DNA of 64,000 nucleotides from Streptomyces humicola (GTDB lineage: Bacteria; Actinomycetota; Actinomycetes; Streptomycetales; Streptomycetaceae): positions 62,001-126,000 of the forward strand of contig NZ_JANFNG010000006.1 in the NCBI RefSeq assembly GCF_024436035.1. Direction: 5' to 3'. This document shows positions 56,151-64,000 of the stretch, one piece after another. How positions within the stretch are numbered: the first letter of the stretch is position 1; every line of letters starts with the position of its first letter. The notes under the pieces are model-generated. The model searched no databases, had not been told where the DNA came from, and saw nothing but the letters and a program-made list of their open reading frames with translations. The position numbers and the translations under genes are program-made.

Positions 56151-59100
56151 CCCTGCCACAGCCATCCAAGAACCGCTGGCAGCCATTGCGCGCGGGGCTG
56201 GTCGACCTCTTCTACTACGACGCCGAGGAGTTCCGCTTCCACGACGGGCGGCTGCTGCTGCGCGGCAACAACGGCACCGGCAAGTCCAAGGTCCTCGCGC
56301 TCACCCTGCCGTTCCTCCTGGACGGCGAGCTCGCCGCGCACCGGGTCGAACCGGACGGCGACCGCGCCAAGCGGATGGAGTGGAACCTGCTGCTCGGCGG
56401 CAAGCACCCGCACGACGAGCGCACGGGCTACACCTGGCTGGAGTTCGCGCGGATCGGCGAGGACGGGAAGCCGCAGTACCGGACGGTCGGCTGCGGTCTG
56501 AAAGCGGTCAAGGGCAGGGGCATCGCCAAGCACTGGTTCTTCACCACATCTCTGCGCGTCGGACCGGAGCTGCCGCTGATGTCCGCCACCCGCGTCCCGT
56601 ACACCCGAGAGCGGCTGCGCGAGGCACTGCAGGGCCATGGGCTGGTCCACGACACGGCCGCCGAGTACCGCAGGGCGGTGGACGAGCAGCTGTTCGGCCT
56701 CGGCCCGGGCCGTTACGAGGCTCTGGTCAACCTGCTGATCCAGCTGCGCCAGCCGCAGCTGTCCAAGAAACCCGACGAGAAGCTACTGTCCAAGGCGCTC
56801 ACCGAGGCCCTGCCCCCGCTCGACCCCGCCCTCGTCGGCGAGGTCGCAGAGGCGTTCCGCGGCCTGGACGAGGAACGGCACGCCCTTCAGGCGCTTGCCG
56901 AGGCATCCGGCGCCGCTGCCGACTTTCTGACCCACTACCGCCGTTACGCGCGGATCGCGGCCAAGCGGCAGGCCGCCGTGGTGCGCGCCGCGCACAGCCG
57001 GTACGAGCACCTGGGCCGCGACCTCGGTGAGGCCGAGGCCGAACACGGCGCTGCCGAGGAGCGGTTGGCGCAGGCCGAGACGCGTCTGGCGGAACTGGAG
57101 GACGCCCGGGAGACCCTGGCCGCCGCCCGGGACGCGCTCACCCGCAGCCCCGAGATGGATGCCGCCCGCGAGCTGGAACAGGCCGGGAAGACCGCGGAGG
57201 CCCTACGCGCCGTCGCCGACGACCGCACCGGTGCCTGCCGTACCGCGCGCCGCCAGGCCGACGACTGGCAGCGCCGCGCCGCTGCCGCCCACGTCCAGCA
57301 CGAGGCCGATCGAGCAGCCCTCGCCGCAGCCGACAACGCCGCACGCCACGCCGCCGAAGCGGCCGGAATCGACCACGCGCCGGTGGCCGAGACGCTGGAG
57401 CGCGACCATGCTCCGTTCCAGGACACCCGCCGGGTGGGTGAGCGGGCGGTCGAACGCCGCCGCCAAGCCGTCACCGGCCTGGCCACGCTGCTCGCCGCGA
57501 CCGAGCGGGCGCACGAGCGGTCTCGTACGGCGCAGACCGAGGCCACGCGCCGCTCCGCCGACCTCGCGACCACCCGCGAGCGGTCCGCCGAGGCCGCGCA
57601 GGCCGTCGCCGAGCAGGGCACGGCCCTGACCGCGGCCTGGCGTACCTGGGCCGCCGATACGGTCGAGCTGCGCCTGCCCGACCCCGACCAGGCCCTGGCG
57701 GCCCTGGAAGCCTGGACGGACACCCTGGCCGGGCCCAACCCGGCGGCCGAGGCCGCCGCCGCGGCGTACCGCACGGCCGTGGGCGCGCTCACCCGCCGCG
57801 AGGCCGAACTCGACGCCGAGCACACCGCGGTACGGCGCGAACTCGCCGCCGTGGACGACGAGATCGCCCGCCTGGAATCCGGCGGCCACGACGCCCCTCC
57901 CTTGGCGCACACCCGCGATCCGCGGGCCCGCGCCGACCGTCCGGGAGCGCCCCTGTGGCGGGCCGTCGACTTCGCCGACGCGGTACCGGCCGAGCACCGC
58001 GCCGGGATCGAGGCCGCGCTGGAGGCCACCGGGCTGCTGGATGCCTGGCTCACCCCGGACGGCACCCTGCTCGACGCCGACGACGCCGCCCTGCTGCCCG
58101 GCGGCAAGGCCCCCGCCACCAGCCTCGCCGCCGTGCTGCGCCCGGCCGTCGACCGTGCCGACCCGCTGGCTGCCGCCCTCGACGACGAAGCGGTTCAGGC
58201 CGTGCTCGCCGCGATCGCCCTCGGCGGGGACGCCGACCACCACACCTGGGTGGCCACCTGTGGCCGGTACCGGATCGGCGCCCTGACCGGCCGCTGGACC
58301 AAGCCCGCCGCCCACTACATCGGCGAAGGCGCCCGGGAGGCCGCCCGCCGCACCCGGCTCGCCGAGCTGGCTGCGCAGCGCGGCGAACTCACCGCCCGAC
58401 TCGAGAAGTTGGACGAGCAGCGCGGCGTCGTCCGGGCCCGGGCCAATGCGCTGGCCGCCGAGCAGCAATCCCAGCCCTCCGACCACGCACTGCGCGAGGC
58501 ACACGCCCGCGCCGGTCACGAGGCCGAGTCCGTACACCGCCTGACGGACCGCCTGGCCGAGGCCGAGCACGAGGCCGCCGCCCGCCAGAAGGACGCGGAG
58601 CGCGCTGACCGGGAGGTCCACGAGTACGCCCAGGACACCGGCCTGCCCACCACGCGCGCGGAACTCGAACAGGTCCGCGACGCCGTGTCCGGCTACGCCG
58701 CCGCCCTCGCCGCGCTGCTTCCGGCCGCCGTTGCCCAGGCTCGTTCCGCCGCCCTCGCGGCCGAGACCGCCGCCGAGGCCGAGGCCGCCGCCGCCGCTCT
58801 CGCCGAGGCCGAGGAGGCTGAGACCGCCGCCCGTCGTACGGCCGACGCGGCGGCCGCGCGTCACCGAGTGCTGGCCGAGACGGTCGGTGCGAGCGTCGAG
58901 GAGCTGTACCGGCGGCTGGCCGAGGCCGACGCGGCGATCACCGCCCGGGACGCCGAGGAGAAGACCACCCGCCGCACCCGGGACGAGGCCATGACCGCCC
59001 GCGCCCGCGCCGAGGGCCGCTGCAGCGAGATCCGCGCCCGGATCGAGGAGGCCACCGCCGAACGCGACCGGGCCGTGACCGCCCTTAGCGCCTTCGCCGC

Positions 59101-60247
59101 CACCGGCCTGCTCACCGCAGCCCTTCCCGAACTCGACGTCCCGCCCCTGGACGAGCCCTGGGCCCCCACCCCGACAGTGGCCCTGGCCCGCACGATCAAC
59201 CAGGAACTCGACGGCACCGACGACTCCGAGCGTCGCTGGGAACTGATCCAGCAGCGGATCTCGGCCGAGCACAAGACGCTCACCGACGCCCTCGGCCGCC
59301 ACGGCCACTCGGTCGGCATGACCCTGCACGACGGCATCATGATCGTCGACGTGGTCTTCCAGGGCCGCACCCACGACGTGCCCGCCCTCGCCGCATCGCT
59401 GCGCGAGGAGGTCGGGCAGCGCACCCGGCTGCTGTCCGCCAAAGAGCGCGAACTGCTGGAGAACCACCTGGTCGGAGAGGTCGCGGGAGCCCTCCAGGAA
59501 CTGATCGCCACCGCCGAGGAACAGGTGCAGGCGATGAACGCGGACCTGGCCGACCGGCCCACCTCCACCGGCATGACCCTGCGCCTGCGGTGGCAGCCCG
59601 CCAAGGACGCCCCACCCGGCCTGGAGGCCGTCCGCAACCGCCTGCTGCGCCAGTCCTCCGACGCCTGGACCCCGGCCGACCGGGCGGCGGTCGGCGAGTT
59701 CCTCCAGGCCCGAATCGCGCAGGATCGGGAGAACAACCCCGGCGACTCCTGGGCCGACCAGCTCACCCGCGCCCTGGACTACCGCACCTGGCACGCCTTC
59801 ACCATCCAGCGCCGCCAGGACGGCCAGTGGCGCCCCGCCACCGGTCCGGCCTCCGGTGGCGAACGCGTGCTGGCCGCCTCCGTCCCGCTGTTCGCCGCGG
59901 CCTCCTCGCACTACTCCTCCGGCAGCCCGCACGCCCCGCGCCTGATCGCCCTGGACGAGGCGTTCGCCGGCGTCGACGACGACTCCCGTGCCAAGTGCCT
60001 CGGCCTGCTGGCCTCGTTCGACCTGGACGTGGTGATGACCAGCGAACGCGAGTGGGCCTGCTACCCGACCGTGCCCGGCATCGCCATCGCCCAGCTGAGC
60101 CGCCGCGAAGGCATCGACGCCGTCCTGGTCACCCCCTGGTGCTGGAACGGCACCGCACGCACCCGCGAGACCCGGCCCGTCCCGCATATCCCCGCCCAGG
60201 CCACAGCAGCCGGACAGACTCAACCGTCCCTCCTCGACGGTGAGTAG
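56147..60247 (+). CDS. jetC: Wadjet JetC (SMC-like ATPase, TIGR02680)
   Basis: This 1366-aa SMC/MukB-like motor has Walker A GNNGTGKS at residues 40-47 (preceded by RFHDGRLLLRG). Long Ala/Glu/Arg-rich coiled coils (~260-1080) flank a hinge near 590-720. The signature is GPASGGERVLAAS and the Walker B is LIALDEAFAGVDDDS near 1265. Length fits the family. ATP hydrolysis drives loop extrusion on circular plasmid DNA, which JetD then cuts. It is complete, with no frameshift. Confidence 0.93.
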   Translation: MTLPQPSKNRWQPLRAGLVDLFYYDAEEFRFHDGRLLLRGNNGTGKSKVLALTLPFLLDGELAAHRVEPDGDRAKRMEWNLLLGGKHPHDERTGYTWLEFARIGEDGKPQYRTVGCGLKAVKGRGIAKHWFFTTSLRVGPELPLMSATRVPYTRERLREALQGHGLVHDTAAEYRRAVDEQLFGLGPGRYEALVNLLIQLRQPQLSKKPDEKLLSKALTEALPPLDPALVGEVAEAFRGLDEERHALQALAEASGAAADFLTHYRRYARIAAKRQAAVVRAAHSRYEHLGRDLGEAEAEHGAAEERLAQAETRLAELEDARETLAAARDALTRSPEMDAARELEQAGKTAEALRAVADDRTGACRTARRQADDWQRRAAAAHVQHEADRAALAAADNAARHAAEAAGIDHAPVAETLERDHAPFQDTRRVGERAVERRRQAVTGLATLLAATERAHERSRTAQTEATRRSADLATTRERSAEAAQAVAEQGTALTAAWRTWAADTVELRLPDPDQALAALEAWTDTLAGPNPAAEAAAAAYRTAVGALTRREAELDAEHTAVRRELAAVDDEIARLESGGHDAPPLAHTRDPRARADRPGAPLWRAVDFADAVPAEHRAGIEAALEATGLLDAWLTPDGTLLDADDAALLPGGKAPATSLAAVLRPAVDRADPLAAALDDEAVQAVLAAIALGGDADHHTWVATCGRYRIGALTGRWTKPAAHYIGEGAREAARRTRLAELAAQRGELTARLEKLDEQRGVVRARANALAAEQQSQPSDHALREAHARAGHEAESVHRLTDRLAEAEHEAAARQKDAERADREVHEYAQDTGLPTTRAELEQVRDAVSGYAAALAALLPAAVAQARSAALAAETAAEAEAAAAALAEAEEAETAARRTADAAAARHRVLAETVGASVEELYRRLAEADAAITARDAEEKTTRRTRDEAMTARARAEGRCSEIRARIEEATAERDRAVTALSAFAATGLLTAALPELDVPPLDEPWAPTPTVALARTINQELDGTDDSERRWELIQQRISAEHKTLTDALGRHGHSVGMTLHDGIMIVDVVFQGRTHDVPALAASLREEVGQRTRLLSAKERELLENHLVGEVAGALQELIATAEEQVQAMNADLADRPTSTGMTLRLRWQPAKDAPPGLEAVRNRLLRQSSDAWTPADRAAVGEFLQARIAQDRENNPGDSWADQLTRALDYRTWHAFTIQRRQDGQWRPATGPASGGERVLAASVPLFAAASSHYSSGSPHAPRLIALDEAFAGVDDDSRAKCLGLLASFDLDVVMTSEREWACYPTVPGIAIAQLSRREGIDAVLVTPWCWNGTARTRETRPVPHIPAQATAAGQTQPSLLDGE

Positions 60248-60250
60248 CCG

Positions 60251-61510
60251 ATGACGGATCTGCCGCGGCTGCGTCGCCTGCTCGGCGGTCCCGAGACCGC
60301 CTGGCTACTCGACCGAGCCCGCGACCGTATCGCCACCGGCCGGCCCCTGGACACCCCCGCCACGCTCAAGGCCGCCACCTCCGAACAACGTCGCGCGGTC
60401 GAGCTGCTGCTCGGCCGCCGGCTACGCTCGGGCAGCTCCCTGAGCGTGCCACTGGCCGAGGTCGACCGCGTGCTGCGCGAATCGCTGGCCTGCCCGGACG
60501 GCCTCGCAGCGGCGGTGGTCGCCCTGACCGGCCCGGTGACCGACCGGCGGGCCCAGGACGCCGCCCTCACGGCCGCCTGGCAATGTGCGCTGGCCGAACT
60601 CGACCACCCCGCCATCGCCGACCGGGCCGAACTCGCGCCCTGGCGAGCCAAGGTGGAGGCCACCGGCCTGCTCAAGCGCCTCTCCGGAGGCGACCCCGCG
60701 GCCGCACGGCAGCTCGCCGCCGACGCGGTACGGGTACTGTCCGCGCTCCCCGCCGACGGCCTCACCCTCCCCGTCCTCGCCGCCCGCACCCTCGGCGACG
60801 CCCACGCTCTCGATGACGGCCGCCCGCTGAGCGCACTCGTCCTCTCCGCCGTCCGCGCGCTCGCCGCGCTGCCCGCCGGGTCAGCCACTGGTGCCGAGGG
60901 CCGCCGAACCGCCTGGGCCGCGCTCGGAGTGGCACTGGACGACCTCTCCTCCCGCGTCCTCGTCCTGGGCCTGCCCGGCTCCACCCGCACCTCGACCGGC
61001 CGCATCCTCGCCGCCGCCCGCGATGGCGGCGAACCTTGCGTTCTGACGCTGCGCCAGATCGCCGCGCTACCGCCCGAACTCGGCCTGCCCGAACACACCA
61101 TCGTCCACGTCTGCGAGAACCCCGCCGTCCCCACTGCCGCAGCCGACGAGCTGGGCCCCGACTGCCCGCCGCTGGTCTGCGTTGAAGGCAACCCGTCCGC
61201 CGCCGCCCGCACCCTGCTCACCCACATCGCCGACCAGGGCCACCCGATCGCCTACCACGGCGACTTCGACTGGGGCGGCATCCGCATCGCCACCGGCATC
61301 CTGCGCCTGCCGACCGCCGCGCCCTGGCGCTACGACACCCCCTCCTACCTCGCCGCCGTCGAACGCGGCCTCGGCACCCCGCTCACCACGGGCATCCCGG
61401 CCCCCACCCCCTGGGACCCCGCCCTCGCACCCGCCCTCACCCAACACAGCATCCGCGTCGAGGAGGAACACCTCCTCGACCAGCTGCTCGCCGATCTCCA
61501 CGGGCACTGA
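60251..61510 (+). CDS. jetD: Wadjet JetD (DUF2399/TIGR02679, Toprim nuclease)
   Basis: The 419-aa protein has the DUF3323-like N-terminus (LPRLRRLLGGPETAWLLDRA) and a C-terminal Toprim-like DUF2399 domain. Metal-binding residues are visible in HVCENPAVPTAA (~282) and YHGDFDWGGIRIATG (~338). It is the topoisomerase VI-A-like nuclease that cleaves DNA recognised by JetABC. It starts 3 bp after jetC. Confidence 0.92.
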   Translation: MTDLPRLRRLLGGPETAWLLDRARDRIATGRPLDTPATLKAATSEQRRAVELLLGRRLRSGSSLSVPLAEVDRVLRESLACPDGLAAAVVALTGPVTDRRAQDAALTAAWQCALAELDHPAIADRAELAPWRAKVEATGLLKRLSGGDPAAARQLAADAVRVLSALPADGLTLPVLAARTLGDAHALDDGRPLSALVLSAVRALAALPAGSATGAEGRRTAWAALGVALDDLSSRVLVLGLPGSTRTSTGRILAAARDGGEPCVLTLRQIAALPPELGLPEHTIVHVCENPAVPTAAADELGPDCPPLVCVEGNPSAAARTLLTHIADQGHPIAYHGDFDWGGIRIATGILRLPTAAPWRYDTPSYLAAVERGLGTPLTTGIPAPTPWDPALAPALTQHSIRVEEEHLLDQLLADLHGH

Positions 61511-61895
61511 GCACCCGAACCCGCGAACCCGTACGACCTTGCTGCTCCGACCCGGACGGCGTGGCCGTCGCACGGGTAGAGCGGCAGAAGGACAGCACCC
61601 GGCGGGTGCGCCCCGTCGCCACAGACCAGGGGGCGCGGGCCTGCCCGGAGGTGATCACCGTTCACCGAGCAGGTGCCGCAGCTCCCCGCCCGCGCCGGGA
61701 TCACGTCCCGGCCGCGCCAGGTGGGCACAGGGGTCTGCGATGGCTGAGACCCGGGCCGCGTACACATTATTCACGCTCCGTACTGCTGCGGTTCACCATC
61801 CCGCACCTGACACAGCCTCACCCGCAGGTGCGGCTCGTGCCGGGCATCCACCCCTGCCGGGCAGGCACCAGGCCGCCAACACGGCAAAACACCTC
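61511..61895. other. intergenic stretch after jetD
   Basis: No gene or clear terminator is recognised. An ATG at 61740 opens a frame that later becomes coding-like, but its first part looks random. Confidence 0.3.
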
Positions 61896-62093
61896 CAGAT
61901 GCCTCACTATGGGCGACACCGAGCTGGACCGGGCATCGAAATCGTCCTCCTCGATGCCTACGGCGAGGAGGAAGAAACAGTCGCTTTGGAGACCGTTGCG
62001 GAAGACGTCATCGACGTCCCGACACAGGCAGAGCTTCTCGGCCAGACGGTGACCGTCACCCAGATAGGGTCGTCGTCGGCCATGCCTAGGTGA
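61896..62093 (+). CDS. small hypothetical protein
   Basis: This frame, from an ATG near 61896, includes GIEIVLLDAYGEEEETVALE and TVAEDVIDVPTQAELLGQTV. The acidic, codon-biased sequence looks real, but I know no family. Its stop overlaps the GTG of the next small frame by 4 bp. The start could be upstream at 61740. Confidence 0.4.
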   Translation, partial: QMPHYGRHRAGPGIEIVLLDAYGEEEETVALETVAEDVIDVPTQAELLGQTVTVTQIGSSSAMPR

Positions 62094-62263
62094 CCGCCCG
62101 CTGCCAACGGCAGCGGGACACGCAGGGCGAAGTGGCCTTCGCCGATCTCGCGTTCCCTCCCGAAAGCGAGGCCGCATCGCTCCACGCCGCCTACCGGCGT
62201 TGCCTCAGGCTGCAGCCCTTCCCCGCCATGCCGCGCCCGGACTGGACCTGGCCTGACCGATGA
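62090..62263 (+). CDS. small hypothetical protein, coupled to previous
   Basis: The 57-aa frame starts at a GTG in a GTGA overlap with the preceding frame. It contains VAFADLAFPPESEAASLHAA and ends FPAMPRPDWTWPDR. The overlap and composition support a genuine pair, but there is no recognisable domain. Confidence 0.4.
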   Translation: MTARCQRQRDTQGEVAFADLAFPPESEAASLHAAYRRCLRLQPFPAMPRPDWTWPDR

Positions 62264-62791
62264 CCCCGGGCGCCGACGGCCGCTCCGCCGAGAGAAGGCC
62301 GACGGCGCTGCCTCCGTCAATGTGGCGCCGACACCCCCAGTCACCCGTGACCGCCGACGTAGGTGCAAGCCGCAGGAGGGGCTGAACATTTGCCAGACAC
62401 CGCGTACTTGTGGACGTACAACAACTTCTTGCCGCTGTTCACTCCTCCGCGCCGCCGTCTGCTTCTATCCCAGTTGCAGCACCCGTGCAGTCTCGTCCAC
62501 CGCTCGTCCACCGGAGCTGCTCGCCGAGGGCGTTCGCGACCTGCCGTCGTCGGGAAATGACCAGGCCAGAGCCTTGGCCGTACAGCTTCGCCACAGAAAC
62601 GAAACCGCTAACCTACGCACTGCGATGCACAGAACGAGGGCGCCCGATCTGTAGCGGCCGGGCGCGGGCCGCGTCTTTGTCGCGCTCTCGTACGCTACCG
62701 TCTTCGTCGCCCTGGCGTACTGCGGCTTCCGGACGAAGGACATCATCTCCTGACAGGACATGGCGGCGCTGGTCGATGATCTGCCCACCGG
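62264..62791. other. intergenic stretch
   Basis: No full gene is seen. A start-less plus-strand frame ending at 62753 encodes one membrane-like helix (VALSYATVFVALAYCGFRTK), probably a remnant. The sequence is otherwise non-coding or decayed. Confidence 0.3.
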
Positions 62792-63289
62792 TTATACCCG
62801 AGCCGACTCCAGTGCCAGCTGGGTGAACGTGCGCCCGCAGTAGACCAGCGGCTCGCCGCCGGTGGTGACGGCCTGCTCGACGCGCCCGACGAGGATTGAG
62901 TGATCACCACCGTCGAGGACTTGGTGCAAGGCGCACACCAGGCGTACGACAGCGTCCGGCAGGCCGGGCAGGCCGGCTTCGCAGTCACCCATGTCGCCTG
63001 CCGAGAAGCGGTCGATGCGGGGAGCGGCAAACCTGCGTGCGATGTGGCCGTGGTTGTCTGCGAGGACATTTACCATGAATTGTGCGCAGCCGGTGAACGC
63101 GGCATGAGTTGACGCTGTCTTGCTCAGGCAGATCATCACCATGGGTGGGTTTGCGGACAGCGACGTGAAAGAGCTTCCGGTGAAGCCCCAACGCTTGCCC
63201 TGTCGATCGATGGTGGTGGCAATGGTGACCGGCGCCGGTACAGCAGCCATCGCGTCGAGGAACGCGGTCGGCGGGGATATATCGGGCAC
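62792..63289 (-). CDS. flavin reductase family protein (HpaC-like)
   Basis: The 165-aa protein shows the flavin-reductase split barrel: PVTIATTIDRQGKRWGFTGS, FTSLSANPPMVMICLSKTAS, FMVNVLADNHGHIARRFA and VGRVEQAVTTGGEPLVYCG. It supplies reduced FAD/FMN to a two-component monooxygenase or halogenase. It lies 58 bp downstream of an adenylation enzyme gene on the same strand, suggesting a biosynthetic operon. Confidence 0.9.
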   Translation of the reverse strand: MPDISPPTAFLDAMAAVPAPVTIATTIDRQGKRWGFTGSSFTSLSANPPMVMICLSKTASTHAAFTGCAQFMVNVLADNHGHIARRFAAPRIDRFSAGDMGDCEAGLPGLPDAVVRLVCALHQVLDGGDHSILVGRVEQAVTTGGEPLVYCGRTFTQLALESARV

Positions 63290-63347
63290 AGGGGCTCCAC
63301 TCCAAGGTTCTGTCCGAGAACCCAGCGGTCAGTTGGACCTCAGCAGT

Positions 63348-64000
63348 TCACGAGGGGCTTACTGCCTGGTTGAGAATGTCGCCGACAGCGGCTCGGTCCA
63401 CCTTGCCGTTGGCGTTGAGTGGAAGGGCCTCCATCACTGTGAGCGTGGCAGGAATCATGTAGGCGGGTAGGTACTGTTGCAGGCCTTTGCGCAACGCCTC
63501 CTCGGAACCTGGGGCCGCGCTGCAGGCGGCGGCCAGCTCGATGGAGCCGTCGGTGCCGGTCACCGGGGTCACCACCGCATCGAGGGCGCCCGGTTGTGCG
63601 CGCAGCGCGGCCTCGACCTCTGCGAGTTCGACGCGGTAGCCGTGCACCTGGACCTGCTGGTCGAGGCGGCCGAGGTGGAGGAGGTCGCCACCCGGCATGC
63701 GGCGGACGCGGTCGCCCGTGCGATACCAGTGGGCGTCGGTCAACTCCGTCGCAGGATCATACGGTTCCCCTTCCGGGGTGAGGAAGGGGCCGGCGTTGTT
63801 GGCCGGGTCGAGGTAGCCGGAGAACCGCTGCGGGCCGCGGACGCACAACTCCCCGTCCTGGATGCGGATCTCCAGTGCCGGATAGCTCGTTCCGACCGGC
63901 ACGGTGCCATTGGCGGTTTTCGGCCACTGCGAGCGCTCGGCCGGTAGCCGGTATGCGGTGCAGGTGACGGTGAGCTCGGTGGGACCGTAGGCGTTCTCCA
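63348..64000 (-). CDS. NRPS-type adenylation enzyme, N-terminus beyond the window
   Basis: The visible ~216 residues are the C-terminal part of an AMP-binding enzyme: ENAYGPTELTVTCTAYRL (A5 region), DAHWYRTGDRVRRM (A7), HLGRLDQQVQVHGYRVELAE (A8) and LPLNANGKVDRAAV with the A10 Lys. It stops soon after A10 with no carrier-protein domain, so it is a stand-alone adenylation enzyme or the last domain of a larger one. The substrate pocket is outside the window. Confidence 0.9.
   Translation of the reverse strand, partial: ENAYGPTELTVTCTAYRLPAERSQWPKTANGTVPVGTSYPALEIRIQDGELCVRGPQRFSGYLDPANNAGPFLTPEGEPYDPATELTDAHWYRTGDRVRRMPGGDLLHLGRLDQQVQVHGYRVELAEVEAALRAQPGALDAVVTPVTGTDGSIELAAACSAAPGSEEALRKGLQQYLPAYMIPATLTVMEALPLNANGKVDRAAVGDILNQAVSPS

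Noticed and set aside
57203-60223. 1006-codon minus-strand frame opposite jetC
   Set aside because: It is Gly/Val-rich antisense to the coiled-coil coding region; the Walker and signature motifs are on the plus strand.

Overview
The window is high-GC DNA with strong third-position GC bias, frequent GTG starts, GGAGG ribosome binding sites and many 4-bp ATGA or GTGA gene overlaps. Together with a TipA regulator and its conserved operator, a Rox rifampin monooxygenase behind a rifamycin-associated element, and the sugar-ABC/GH1 operon, this points to a Streptomyces or close streptomycete relative. No rRNA, tRNA or CRISPR array was seen.

Layout. 0-15 kb is ordinary chromosomal content: a ThrE-type exporter cut by the window start, a decayed DedA gene, tipA, a PAS-GAF-PP2C phosphatase, asnB, an SBF-family transporter, a cell-envelope block (PAP2 phosphatase, BlaI repressor, M56 protease, DedA, TatA-like), a DUF1254 protein, a dienelactone hydrolase and a small lipoprotein. 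14-28 kb holds an ABC-F ATPase, a molybdenum-related trio, a second TipAS-type MerR regulator, a ROK regulator facing a sugar ABC transporter plus beta-glucosidase operon, and a LysR/MFS pair. 28-34 kb has rox and a TetR-hydrolase-aldolase-FMN oxidase catabolic operon.

34-53 kb is accessory and scarred. A ClC transporter and a MarR regulator share a palindromic operator. A PCuAC lipoprotein, a SulP transporter, an F420-type nitroreductase, a beta-propeller protein and a polysaccharide deacetylase lie among fragments of a P-type ATPase, a TnpB transposase, a CsoR/CstR repressor and an amidohydrolase. A copper-delivery operon (Sco, PCuAC, DyP peroxidase, CtaG, two membrane proteins) runs on the minus strand at 44.9-50.6 kb. 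A VapBC pair follows, then a complete Wadjet (JetABCD) anti-plasmid system at 53.4-61.5 kb. The last 3 kb holds small unknown ORFs, a flavin reductase and the C-terminal part of an adenylation enzyme, probably the edge of a biosynthetic cluster.

How genes work together. The best non-obvious link is an identical operator architecture, GTCTAC-N6-GTAGAC, between the divergent PAP2 and blaI genes and again before dedA. It suggests that one BlaI-type repressor controls a phosphatase and a flippase family that both recycle undecaprenyl phosphate. A second shared motif, TTGC-N5-GCAA, links marR, clc, a PCuAC gene and a zinc-ribbon gene.
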